NCBI GenBank assembly: GCA_947624955.1 | Contig: CANQMM010000004.1 | Coordinates: 1 to 53,665 of the forward strand | Origin: an uncultured Bacilli bacterium | GTDB lineage: Bacteria; Bacillota_I; Bacilli_A; RF39; UBA660 | Direction of reading: 5' to 3' | DNA length: 53,665 nt | In this document: in pieces, positions 35,866 to 45,750 of the stretch | Numbering within the stretch: position 1 is the stretch's first letter | Layout of the letters: each line of letters opens with the position of its first letter | Made by a program: the position numbers and the translations under genes | The notes under the pieces: generated by a model | What the model was told of the DNA's origin: nothing | The model's input: only the letters and a program-made list of their open reading frames with translations | The model's database searches: none

Positions 35866-36736
35866 CTTCTAAACCGATTATTTCTAAAATTCTTTCTAAA
35901 TCTTTTTCAGAATCAAACGGAATTTCAATCTTTTTATTAGTTACTTTAACTTTAGTTCCTATTTTATCTTGTAAGGCGCGTTCATAAATATTATGACGGA
36001 GATTACTTGGTTCCCGATGGATTTGATTAACTCTTGGAATGTTAACATCTTTAGTGGCTTGTTCTAGACCACGAACACTTAAACCTTCAGATATTACTTT
36101 ATTGGATAAGTTGAGAATTTCCTTTTCACTTTCTAACTTACTTAAAACGCGGGCATGGCCCATAGATATTTTACCTTTGATAACATAGTCTTTGACTTCT
36201 TCCGGTAATCTTAGTAATCCGAGAATATTGGTGATGTAACTACGACTTTTACCGAATTTTTGGGCAAGTGATTCTTGCGTTATCTGTTCAACATCGAGAA
36301 TTTTTTGATAAGCTGTTGCTTCTTCGATGGGGTTTAAATTCTCTCTTTGGATATTTTCGATAAGAGCAATTTCCATCATTTGAGTATCGTCAAAATCCCG
36401 AACTATAGCAGGAATTGTCGTCTTACCGGCAAGTTTACTAGCTTTAGTTCTTCTTTCACCGGCAACAAGTTCATAACCTTTAATACTTTTTTTAACAATA
36501 ATTGGTTGAACTAAACCGTGTTCTTTAATCGAATCAGCTAATTCTTGAAGAGCTTGTTCATCAAAGTTTTTTCGTGGTTGATGAGGATTACTGCGAATGT
36601 CCGCAATATTTAGCTCGATTACTTGATCTTTAGGGGTATCATTAACAATATCCGATTCAAATTTATCAAAATCGATTCTTTCATTAGTAAAAAGTTGTTC
36701 TAATCCTCGACCTAAAGCTTTTCTTTTAGTTTCCAT
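35852..36736 (-). CDS. parB: Chromosome partitioning protein ParB/Spo0J
   Basis: RKALGRGLEQLF, IRSNPHQPRKNFD, GERRTKASKLAG, ALIENIQRENLNPIEEA. Confidence 0.96.
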   Translation of the reverse strand: METKRKALGRGLEQLFTNERIDFDKFESDIVNDTPKDQVIELNIADIRSNPHQPRKNFDEQALQELADSIKEHGLVQPIIVKKSIKGYELVAGERRTKASKLAGKTTIPAIVRDFDDTQMMEIALIENIQRENLNPIEEATAYQKILDVEQITQESLAQKFGKSRSYITNILGLLRLPEEVKDYVIKGKISMGHARVLSKLESEKEILNLSNKVISEGLSVRGLEQATKDVNIPRVNQIHREPSNLRHNIYERALQDKIGTKVKVTNKKIEIPFDSEKDLERILEIIGLEVEGD

Positions 36737-37523
36737 TTCGACTAATCACTTCCTTTGCTAAATTTTGATAAGCAAGTGTGGCTCTACTAGTTGGATCATA
36801 ATCACTAATTGGTTTGCCGTGACTTGGAGCTTCGACTAAGCGAACTAAACGAGGAATTATTGTATTAAAGACTTTATTTTTAAAATATTTACGAACTTCT
36901 TCGATAACATCGAGGCCAATATTAGTTCGACCGTCTAACATAGTAAGAAGGACACCTTCTATTCTTAAATCAGGGTTCATATTAGATTGCACCATAATAA
37001 TGGAATTTAATAATTGGGTAATACCTTCAAGAGCGAAGAACTCGCACTGCACAGGAATGATAACGGAATCACTAGCAACTAGAGCATTCATCGTGGTAAT
37101 ACCTAAAGATGGTTGGCAATCAATAATAATGTAATCATAAGCATCTCTAATTTCATTAATGGCTTTGCGTAATTGTTCATTTTGCCGAAATTCAGAGTTT
37201 TCTAACATATTTTTAACAAATTCAACATCGACACCAGCTAGGTGAATAGTTGATGGTACAATAGCTAAGTTTTTAAATTTAGTATTTTTGATAGCACTTT
37301 TCATATCATAAGCACCCACCATAACACCATAAATATCTTCTTTAAAATCCCCATTATTAAAACCTAAACCGGTAGTGGCATTACTTTGGGGATCTAAATC
37401 AATAAGAAGCGTCTTTTTGCCTTCTTTTCCTAAAGCAGCTGCTAAATTAATGCTAGTTGTTGTCTTCCCAACACCGCCCTTTTGATTTACAAGAGATATT
37501 ACTTTTGCCATAATCTGTACCAC
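36726..37523 (-). CDS. parA: Chromosome partitioning ATPase ParA/Soj
   Basis: NQKGGVGKTTTSINLAAALG, IIDCQPSLGITTMNAL. Confidence 0.97.
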   Translation of the reverse strand: MVQIMAKVISLVNQKGGVGKTTTSINLAAALGKEGKKTLLIDLDPQSNATTGLGFNNGDFKEDIYGVMVGAYDMKSAIKNTKFKNLAIVPSTIHLAGVDVEFVKNMLENSEFRQNEQLRKAINEIRDAYDYIIIDCQPSLGITTMNALVASDSVIIPVQCEFFALEGITQLLNSIIMVQSNMNPDLRIEGVLLTMLDGRTNIGLDVIEEVRKYFKNKVFNTIIPRLVRLVEAPSHGKPISDYDPTSRATLAYQNLAKEVISRNGN

Positions 37524-37660
37524 CTTTTCATGTTTAATTTACTTAACTATTTTATCATAGATTTGAAAGATATAAAACAGAAAGTAAAAAAAATTAATAT
37601 TTACTAGAAATTTAGTGAGTTGGGGAGCACCATTAGAAATTAGGAAATATAAAAAAAGAA

Positions 37661-39625
37661 TTAAAGTTCTTCTTTTAAAGCTTCCTCTAATTCTTCTTTA
37701 GTCATTTTAGTATAACCTTTAATACCTTTAGCTTTTGCCATTTCTTTAAGTTTTAGTAAAGTATTACCGGTAACACTTTCAGGAACTTCTTCAGATAAAG
37801 TACCTGTTTCTACTAAGGATTCAATTTGTTCTTTTGTTAAAGTTTCATTAACCATTAAGGCATCACTTAGTAACCATACTAATTTTTCATTTTTCTTTAA
37901 AACTTTTTTAGCTTCTTCATAGCATTCAGCAATAATCTTACGAACCTCGGTATCAATTTCTAGAGCAACTTGGTCAGAGAAATTTTTCGTTTTATTGTAA
38001 TCACGACCAAGGAAGACACCTTCACTTTTTTGTTCTAATTGCATTGGTCCTAAATCACTCATACCATATTCAGTAACCATACTACGAGCGATATTAGTAG
38101 CTCTTTTAAAGTCATCGGAAGCCCCGGTAGTGATTTCACCTAAAAACATTTCTTCACTAACACGACCACCTAATAAACCGATGATACTTGATAATAATTC
38201 ATTTTTAGTCATTATGCCGATTTTCTCTTCTTTAGGAAGCATCATTGTGTATCCACCGGCTTGACCTCTTGGAATGATAGTAATTTTGTGAACCTCTTGA
38301 GCATCGGCAACTTTAATACCGAGAACGGCGTGACCGGCTTCGTGAATACTTACTAAACGTTTTTCTTTGTCAGTAATTTTTCTAGATGTTTTAGCAGGAC
38401 CTAGTAATACACGGTCGGTTGCTTCATCAATTTCGTCCATAGTTATTTCCGTTTTATTTCTTCTTACGGCAAGTAAAGCCGCTTCGTTAAGAAGGTTTTC
38501 CAAATCAGCACCGCTAAAGCCCGGAGTTCTTTGACTTAGATTAGTTAAATTAACATCTTTAGCTAAAATCTTATTTTTAGAGTGAACTTCAAGAATTGCT
38601 TCTCTTTCTTTGGCATCGGGTAAACTAACAGTTACTTGACGGTCAAAACGACCAGGACGAAGGAGGGCAGGGTCTAGGACATCCGGACGGTTAGTAGCAG
38701 CAATAATTATTATGCCTTCATTAGCACCAAAACCATCCATTTCGGTTAACAATTGGTTAAGGGTTTGTTCTCTTTCATCGTGACCACCACCAAGACCGGT
38801 ACCTCTTTGACGACCAACAGCATCGATTTCATCGATAAAGATTAAACAAGGAGCAGTTTGTTTAGCTTGTTTAAACATATCCCGGACACGGCTGGCACCA
38901 ACACCAACGAATAATTCAACAAAATCAGAACCACTAATGTAATAGAATGGTACATTGGCTTCACCAGCTACGGCCTTAGCAAGTAATGTTTTACCTGTTC
39001 CGGGAGGACCTACTAGTAGGACACCTTTAGGAATACGGGCTCCAAGTTTTTGGAATTTTTTCGGATTTTTTAAGAAATCGATTAATTCTTCAACTTCTTC
39101 TTTTTCTTCTTTTAAACCGGCAACATCTTTAAATCTTACTTGACCACCATCTTCACTTAGTTTAGCACGGCTTCTACCGAAATCCATAGAGCCTTTATTG
39201 CTAGCAGCCATTTTAACGAATATATAATAGGTAAATCCAACTAAGATAATAAGCGGTAATAAATTAACTATTAAAGCTAATATTGTACTAGTGCCGGGAT
39301 CTTTTTCGGTTTCATATAAATCGAGATTTTGGGCAGTAGCATAACTAGTGATAATACTCATTTGTTCAGGAATAACTTTAGCAGTAAAGGTTTCGGTCTC
39401 GGAATAACCATCTAATTTACCACTAACATAGTAGATAGAATCACTACTTTTAGGAGTAATAGTTATTTCCGTTACTTGGGTATTAGCTATTTCTTCTAAT
39501 AACTCGCCTGTTGTCAACTCGTGAATTTCATATCTATTCATATTAAAGAATACGAATGTTCCTAGAATAATAATTAATAATATTATATAAGGAAATGTTG
39601 TTTTCATTGTGTTATTTTTCTTCAT
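37661..39625 (-). CDS. ftsH: ATP-dependent zinc metalloprotease FtsH
   Basis: [21 protein letters not shown]-like [18 protein letters not shown]. Confidence 0.98.
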   Translation of the reverse strand: MKKNNTMKTTFPYIILLIIILGTFVFFNMNRYEIHELTTGELLEEIANTQVTEITITPKSSDSIYYVSGKLDGYSETETFTAKVIPEQMSIITSYATAQNLDLYETEKDPGTSTILALIVNLLPLIILVGFTYYIFVKMAASNKGSMDFGRSRAKLSEDGGQVRFKDVAGLKEEKEEVEELIDFLKNPKKFQKLGARIPKGVLLVGPPGTGKTLLAKAVAGEANVPFYYISGSDFVELFVGVGASRVRDMFKQAKQTAPCLIFIDEIDAVGRQRGTGLGGGHDEREQTLNQLLTEMDGFGANEGIIIIAATNRPDVLDPALLRPGRFDRQVTVSLPDAKEREAILEVHSKNKILAKDVNLTNLSQRTPGFSGADLENLLNEAALLAVRRNKTEITMDEIDEATDRVLLGPAKTSRKITDKEKRLVSIHEAGHAVLGIKVADAQEVHKITIIPRGQAGGYTMMLPKEEKIGIMTKNELLSSIIGLLGGRVSEEMFLGEITTGASDDFKRATNIARSMVTEYGMSDLGPMQLEQKSEGVFLGRDYNKTKNFSDQVALEIDTEVRKIIAECYEEAKKVLKKNEKLVWLLSDALMVNETLTKEQIESLVETGTLSEEVPESVTGNTLLKLKEMAKAKGIKGYTKMTKEELEEALKEEL

Positions 39626-40959
39626 TATTTTTTCTCCTTTGGTGTACTAAATGAATAGTACTTGACTATTATATCATACTTTTCTTGTTTTGATTTATCA
39701 AATTTTGACTTTTTAAGACCTGGTAACCATAAGATGGTATTTTGAGAGTCAGTAAGTACCGGATAGATGGCCCTAGCTTCTTTAGGAACTTTACTGTTAA
39801 TTAAGATGTCTTGAATCTTTTTATGACCATTTAAATTTTTAATTGTCATTATATCTTTTGGTCTTTTAGAACGAACTATTAACGGTAGAGTTATTTCGGC
39901 ACTATTTAACCTAATAGTATAATTCGAGGTATCTTCAGTTTCTTGGGTAATTTCGATGATGTAACCATTAGGTAGTTCTTGTTTATCTAAAAGAGGCATT
40001 TCATAACTTTTGGGTGTTGATAACTTCGAAGTTTTCAACAAATTATATTCTTTGATAAGAGTTAGATTATTAGGAAGATTAAGGGAACTATTAGTAGGAT
40101 TAGCAACTAGTTTCAAGACTAAATTTAAATGTTTTTTCGTAATTAGATATAGATTATCAGGATATAATATGGCTAGATATTTTTCGATAATCTTTTGGCT
40201 AATTAATTCGTCTTCTTGAGATAGGTTAGTTAAATCGAGAACTTGATGGTGACAATATTTAGCAAGATATTCATCGACTATTTTATCAATTACATTTTGA
40301 ACTTTTATTAATTCTTCGCTAAATTCAAGAAATTTTTGATGTACTAGGGGGTTCTCTTTTTTGAGGAAGGGTAAAATCTGTTCCCGATAACGGTTACGCG
40401 TATAATTAGGAAGAGTATTGGTTTCATCTAGGACATATTTAATATTATTCGTTTGATTGTAATTAATGATTTGTTCTTTAGTTAAATTAATTAAGGGACG
40501 GAAGATGGGATACGCGCCGTTAGTATTCAATATTGGAAATCCACTATATCCCCGTAAATTGGAACCTCTAGTTAAACGCATTAGAATTGTTTCCATTAAA
40601 TCATCAGCGTGGTGAGCGGTTAGTAACATATCTGCTTGATACTTCGTAATTAGTTCTTGAAAGAATTCGTAACGTTTAGTTCGCAAGTGGGCTTCGGTAT
40701 GCTTAATTTCATTTAAGGTAGTGGTTTCTAATAGTAAATCATTACTTTGGCAAAAATCTTTAACAAAGAAAAGATCTCTTTGGGAAGTAGCACGAATATG
40801 GTGATCGACGTGAGCGATAACTATATTAATAGGATGATGAAGACGATATTCTAATAATGCGTGGACGAGAAACATCGAATCAGGCCCACCGGAACAACCT
40901 ACAATAATAGTATGCGCTTTTGCTAAATATTTATTTAATATAGCTTGAACTTTTTGCAT
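39625..40959 (-). CDS. tilS: tRNA(Ile)-lysidine synthetase
   Basis: PP-loop VGCSGGPDSMFL; HHADDLMETILMRLTRGS. Confidence 0.96.
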   Translation of the reverse strand: MQKVQAILNKYLAKAHTIIVGCSGGPDSMFLVHALLEYRLHHPINIVIAHVDHHIRATSQRDLFFVKDFCQSNDLLLETTTLNEIKHTEAHLRTKRYEFFQELITKYQADMLLTAHHADDLMETILMRLTRGSNLRGYSGFPILNTNGAYPIFRPLINLTKEQIINYNQTNNIKYVLDETNTLPNYTRNRYREQILPFLKKENPLVHQKFLEFSEELIKVQNVIDKIVDEYLAKYCHHQVLDLTNLSQEDELISQKIIEKYLAILYPDNLYLITKKHLNLVLKLVANPTNSSLNLPNNLTLIKEYNLLKTSKLSTPKSYEMPLLDKQELPNGYIIEITQETEDTSNYTIRLNSAEITLPLIVRSKRPKDIMTIKNLNGHKKIQDILINSKVPKEARAIYPVLTDSQNTILWLPGLKKSKFDKSKQEKYDIIVKYYSFSTPKEKK

Positions 40960-41004
40960 AAAATCACTTTCCTGGGGGATATTGTATCATAATTAAAAAA
41001 TAAA

Positions 41005-41862
41005 TCAATTTAGATTATCATTTTGAAAACGTAAATTACGATTTATAGATTCGTAAGAGTTACTGATAACGATAAAAGCCCGATTATCAATATTAAGGAG
41101 TTCTTGTTTTACCCGGTAGTAATCATTAGTACTGATAACACTCATTATAATCTTTTGACTTTTTTGGGTATAACCGCCTTGGCTATCGAGAATGGTTATA
41201 TCATTTTTTAAATTATCAATTAAATAAGAGCGGATCTCTTGGGGTTTAGTGGTATAGATATAGAAGGTTTTATTTTGCCCAATACCTAACATCGTTTTAT
41301 TAGAATACATACTTAGTAAAACTAAAGTAATAGTAGCATAGAGCATTTTTTCAATACCAAAAACTATACCACCAATAAAGACAATGTAGCCATCTACTAA
41401 GATAATACTCTTACTCATCGATATCTTATAAGTATTGGATACTACTTGGTCGAGGATGTCTGTACCCCCGGAGGTAAAACCATTTTTAAACATTAAGCCA
41501 TATCCGATTCCGGAAATAATTCCGCCGAGAAGCGCTTGTAATATTAATTCAGTATGACTAATATCAATATATTTACATAGAGGTTCAGTTATTTTTAACA
41601 TTATAGGGCTTAAAATAGCACCCAATACGGTTTTGTTAGTCTTTTCTTTACCTAATTCAAAGTATGATAAAGCTATTAGTAAGATATTGCTAATTAAGAC
41701 AAATAAACTAATATCGATGTGATATAGTTTATGATAAACCAAAGCTAAACCGGTAATACCGCCGGCGGCAAGATTGTTGGGCTTCAAGAAAATATTAAAA
41801 GCCAAACTAACAATCAATAAACCAATTAAAGCTTCTAAACTCCTCGTTATTCTCTTTTTCAT
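41005..41862 (-). CDS. YitT family membrane protein, second copy
   Basis: LAAGGITGLALVYH, GIGYGLMFKNGFTSGGTDIL. Confidence 0.92.
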   Translation of the reverse strand: MKKRITRSLEALIGLLIVSLAFNIFLKPNNLAAGGITGLALVYHKLYHIDISLFVLISNILLIALSYFELGKEKTNKTVLGAILSPIMLKITEPLCKYIDISHTELILQALLGGIISGIGYGLMFKNGFTSGGTDILDQVVSNTYKISMSKSIILVDGYIVFIGGIVFGIEKMLYATITLVLLSMYSNKTMLGIGQNKTFYIYTTKPQEIRSYLIDNLKNDITILDSQGGYTQKSQKIIMSVISTNDYYRVKQELLNIDNRAFIVISNSYESINRNLRFQNDNLN

Positions 41863-41871
41863 TATCTTCCT

Positions 41872-42549
41872 CTAACTTATCTTTTTTAAAGCGGTACCTT
41901 CAGATACATATAAAATACCATCTTTATATAGATATGAAAGCGCTCCTGTTGTCTTCTTACCATTACTACGGACGATTTCTACAAAAATCCAGTTATCAAT
42001 TACCTCGGAATTAGCAGTAAATTCATACTCATATCCGTTAACTATGTCTTGCCATTTACCAACTAATTGTTCTTTGGTTATCGTATATTTTGTATTAGAT
42101 GAGGAATTACTTTTAAGGGAGTCGATTGACGATTTTAAAGTTTTATTAGTCGCCTCTAAAGATGAGACTTTATCCGTCAGAGTTTTGTTATTTTTCGTTA
42201 ATTCTTCAATCTTTTTATTATTTTCCTCAATTAACTTTTGCAAATCAGCTGTGGAATTATCGCCGGCGCTAGGATTAGAATTAGACAGTTTTTCAATTTG
42301 CTTTTGAGCAGATGCTAATTCTTTTTTTAAATCGGCAATTTCCTTATTATTGCTATTTACGAGTTTGACTAAGTCTTCGGCATTTAAATTTTCTAAGTCA
42401 ATCTCGGAATTAAAGTCAGTTAATTTGGCGACCTCTTCTTTGGTACTAGCTAATTCTTCTTTTAATTTAGCAATTTCAGCGTTTTCCTCCTTAGATCCAC
42501 AACCGGTCATTAACATTAAGCATAAACTTATTAACAATATCTTTTTCAT
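41872..42549 (-). CDS. Lipoprotein with coiled coil and small C-terminal domain
   Basis: Lipobox LMLMTGCGSK; paralog of 50681..51169. Confidence 0.8.
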   Translation of the reverse strand: MKKILLISLCLMLMTGCGSKEENAEIAKLKEELASTKEEVAKLTDFNSEIDLENLNAEDLVKLVNSNNKEIADLKKELASAQKQIEKLSNSNPSAGDNSTADLQKLIEENNKKIEELTKNNKTLTDKVSSLEATNKTLKSSIDSLKSNSSSNTKYTITKEQLVGKWQDIVNGYEYEFTANSEVIDNWIFVEIVRSNGKKTTGALSYLYKDGILYVSEGTALKKIS

Positions 42550-42564
42550 CGTTTGCCTCCTAGA

Positions 42565-43654
42565 TTATTTTTTTAATATGGACTTTATAAATGGCATTAT
42601 ATCACCATCTAGTACTTTGTCAACTTGGGTAGTTTCGTAATTAGAACGGGTATCTTTGACTAGTGTATAAGGTTCTAGAACATAGTTTCTAATTTGGCTA
42701 CCAAAGTCGATATTCAACATAACGCCTTTTGTACTTTCTAGTTTTTCTTCTTGTTTAGCTAATTCTAATTGATAGAGTTTGCTTTTTAGAACTTTGAGAG
42801 CTTGCTCTTTATTTTGGATTTGGCTGCGTTCATTTTGGCAAGTTACGACGATCTTGGTTGGTAAATGGGTAATACGGACCGCTGAGTCAGTAGTATTGAC
42901 GTGTTGACCGCCGGCACCACTACTCCGGTAGACATCGATTTTTAAATCAGTTTCTTTAATATCGATAGCAATATTTTCGGAAAATTTAGGGGTTACCATA
43001 ACTGATGCGAACGAGGTATGGCGCCGAGCATTAGAGTCAAAGGGAGAAATTCTAACTAAGCGATGAACACCAGTTTCACATTTTAAATAACCATAAGCAA
43101 ATGGGCCGGATATTTGAATAGTGATGCTTTTAATTCCTGCTTCTTCGCCTTTTTGCTCATCGAGAATTTGATAGGTATAATTATTCTTTTCACAAAAACG
43201 AAGATACATTCTTTTTAACATACTTGCCCAATCACAAGATTCAGTACCGCCAGCACCGGGATGGATTTCGAGATAACAATCAAGAGCATCATATTCATTA
43301 CTTAAAAGAGAAGATATTTCTAAATCTTCGAGGGCCGGTGTTAGTTCTTGGGTTAGGTGCTCTAATTCGGCAATACTCGAACTATCATCTTCTTTAATCG
43401 TCGTTAAAAATTCTTTAATATAGAGAATTGAAGACTCTAACTGTGAATAAGTAGCTAATTCTTTTTTCAAAGTATTTATCTCTTTACTTAATTGACTACT
43501 TTTTTCGATATCTTGCCAAATGTCTGGATTATTTAATTCCGCTTCTAAACTGTTTAGGCGAGATTTTTTATTAGGGATGTCAAAGTGACCTCCCAATAGA
43601 TAAGATTTGTTCTTCTTGAAGACTATTTAAGTTTTTTAATTCATTTAATTCCAT
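42565..43654 (-). CDS. prfB: Peptide chain release factor 2 with +1 programmed frameshift
   Basis: ATG 43654 gives MELNELKNLNSLQEEQILSIGRSL then in-frame TGA (43582-43580) in CTTTGAC (43585-43579), preceded by GGGAGG; GGQ motif GAGGQHVN. Confidence 0.96.
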
Positions 43655-43695
43655 ATTAATAAAACCCTTTCTTTATTTTATTATAGCAAAAGATT

Positions 43696-44322
43696 TTATT
43701 TTTGTTGAAAATATTTAGATATTTTTCTGAGGCTTAAAAGGATTTTATCGTCAGTTGGTAAGATCGTCGATTTAGCAATATTATATTCGGATTGATAGCT
43801 TTCGATTATGGGTTGTAAATATTCTAGTCTTTGCAATTCTAAATAGAAGGCATCAATAAAAGATTGCGGAGAAGCCGTAATGGTATATTTAGTAGCAAAT
43901 TTTAATTTGGGATTGGAATTTTCCAATTCATCTACAGGGCTTGAAGAACCAATTTGGTAGAAGGTTAAAAACTCGGTAAGAGCTTCATTAATTCTTCGCT
44001 CAATAAGAGAAGATGTATAACCATAACCTTTTAGTTGAATTAAATTTAAATTAGGAAGATACTTTATTTCTGATGCATCAGACACACTGATGGCTCGGGT
44101 AAGATAGAAAGAAAAAGTTATTGGTTGATCTTTTTGACTTAAGAGGTGGCGATGGCTTTCTAAGGCAGCCATAATTAGATTATAAAAAATATTTTTAATA
44201 AACCAAGTAAATATGTAATAAGTATCTACTGAACTTTCTATTTCTTTAAAAACATCACTAATTTGTTGGTGCTCAAGAAACATGGCTTCTTGAGTATCAC
44301 GGTATCTATATAAATTACGCAT
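43696..44322 (-). CDS. Hypothetical protein
   Basis: 208-aa ORF in operon context; no family recognised. Confidence 0.6.
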   Translation of the reverse strand: MRNLYRYRDTQEAMFLEHQQISDVFKEIESSVDTYYIFTWFIKNIFYNLIMAALESHRHLLSQKDQPITFSFYLTRAISVSDASEIKYLPNLNLIQLKGYGYTSSLIERRINEALTEFLTFYQIGSSSPVDELENSNPKLKFATKYTITASPQSFIDAFYLELQRLEYLQPIIESYQSEYNIAKSTILPTDDKILLSLRKISKYFQQK

Positions 44323-44381
44323 AAAAAGACCTCTTTTGCTAGGGATATTATATTCTAAATAGGAGAAAAGTCAAATGCTAG

Positions 44382-44750
44382 TTAATGATTATTTGGTGAG
44401 TTATCAACAATCTCTCGATTAATCCAAGTCATAATTAAATTAACGATATAATCAATTTCTTTGGGGCTTAATTCCCGATTAGGGGGAATCTTATGCCACT
44501 TATAAAGACAAGAACGACAGCAGGTGGCCGTAGCGTGTTGGGCAATAAAGACGGGATGACCTTTCATTGGTGTTTGCTTTCCGTCATTGGGTATATCACG
44601 GGGAGCTAAGCGCTTTGTAATAAAATCAATAGCGTGGGATTTGATAGTTGGTAAACCTTTTTGTTCAATGTAAACTATATCGGCTTCTTTTAAATGAAAC
44701 TTTCTCCGAAAAGAAGATTGCGATAATTTATTTAATATTTCGGTATACAT
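44382..44750 (-). CDS. DUF4186 family protein
   Basis: HAIDFITKRLAPRDIPNDGKQTPMKGHPVFIAQHATATCCRSCLYKWHKI. Confidence 0.9.
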   Translation of the reverse strand: MYTEILNKLSQSSFRRKFHLKEADIVYIEQKGLPTIKSHAIDFITKRLAPRDIPNDGKQTPMKGHPVFIAQHATATCCRSCLYKWHKIPPNRELSPKEIDYIVNLIMTWINREIVDNSPNNH

Positions 44751-44778
44751 AGTTATTCTCCAGTTATTCGATTAAATA

Positions 44779-45642
44779 TTAGGAATGCTCACTTTGAATG
44801 ATAAATTGTAATTTCAAAGATGGGTCATCAAATAAGGATGTTTGATCAGGATTATTTAGTTTAGAATCTAATACGGTATCTTTACTAGGCAATACACTAT
44901 ATCTCTCTGTAATCGTAGTTAGAGCTCTTACAGTATATTCTTTTATGGAAGATGGGATAATTCTTCGATTAATTAATTTTAGTATATTAATTAAATCATT
45001 GATATTTGAAAGATAATTTGAACCATAAGTATCGCCTAGTTGAGTTTGCGTTTCTGCACTAATATTCATACATCTTAGTATTCTTAAATAAATATCATCA
45101 CGATATTGAGAAGGTAAGATTTTAGGTTTAGATTCAGTAATTGGCAAGAATGAAAGTTGCTCCATTTGCGAAGCAGGTTCTTCTTCACCGAGAAAAAAGG
45201 GAACCATTGATTCATTTTGTAAAAGAACATTTAAAGCATCAATATTCTCATTATAAGCATACTGAATAAGACGAGGAAGCTTATATTCGATGGTGGCAGT
45301 TAATATATCTAAAATTTCTAATTCGATAACGGTTAAACTAATGCGGAGAAGACCATTCATTAGCAAGATTTCATCAGCAACTTTAATCTTGGCTAGGGCT
45401 CCATATAAACCATATTTTTTAATCATCCGACGGCTGATGTCGCGAGTTAAGTAATTGGCATTGGTATCTTCGACTTTTTCTTTTCGTTTTTTAGCTTTGT
45501 CACATTCTTTTTTAAATAGTGCTAGCTGAACTTCAAAATCGGTTCGTTCAGGAAAACTCATTTTCTCATATTTTTCCAGATTATTTAAGATATCTTCTAA
45601 TTTTTTATAGCACATGTAGTTTTCTATTTTCATAAATACCAA
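44779..45642 (-). CDS. Hypothetical protein
   Basis: 287-aa ORF; no family recognised. Confidence 0.6.
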   Translation of the reverse strand: MVFMKIENYMCYKKLEDILNNLEKYEKMSFPERTDFEVQLALFKKECDKAKKRKEKVEDTNANYLTRDISRRMIKKYGLYGALAKIKVADEILLMNGLLRISLTVIELEILDILTATIEYKLPRLIQYAYNENIDALNVLLQNESMVPFFLGEEEPASQMEQLSFLPITESKPKILPSQYRDDIYLRILRCMNISAETQTQLGDTYGSNYLSNINDLINILKLINRRIIPSSIKEYTVRALTTITERYSVLPSKDTVLDSKLNNPDQTSLFDDPSLKLQFIIQSEHS

Positions 45643-45750
45643 TTCCTTATGTCTAAATATTATAAAGGGTTTAAAATTATTTGTAAATGATTATTTTTTA
45701 TAATATGGAAAGTTGAAAATGCAAATGATTTTTAATATAATTATTTTAGG

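Noticed and set aside
35852-37523. Looked for a parS site (TGTTTCACGTGAAACA-like) near parA-parB
   Set aside because: No convincing match found by eye in the window
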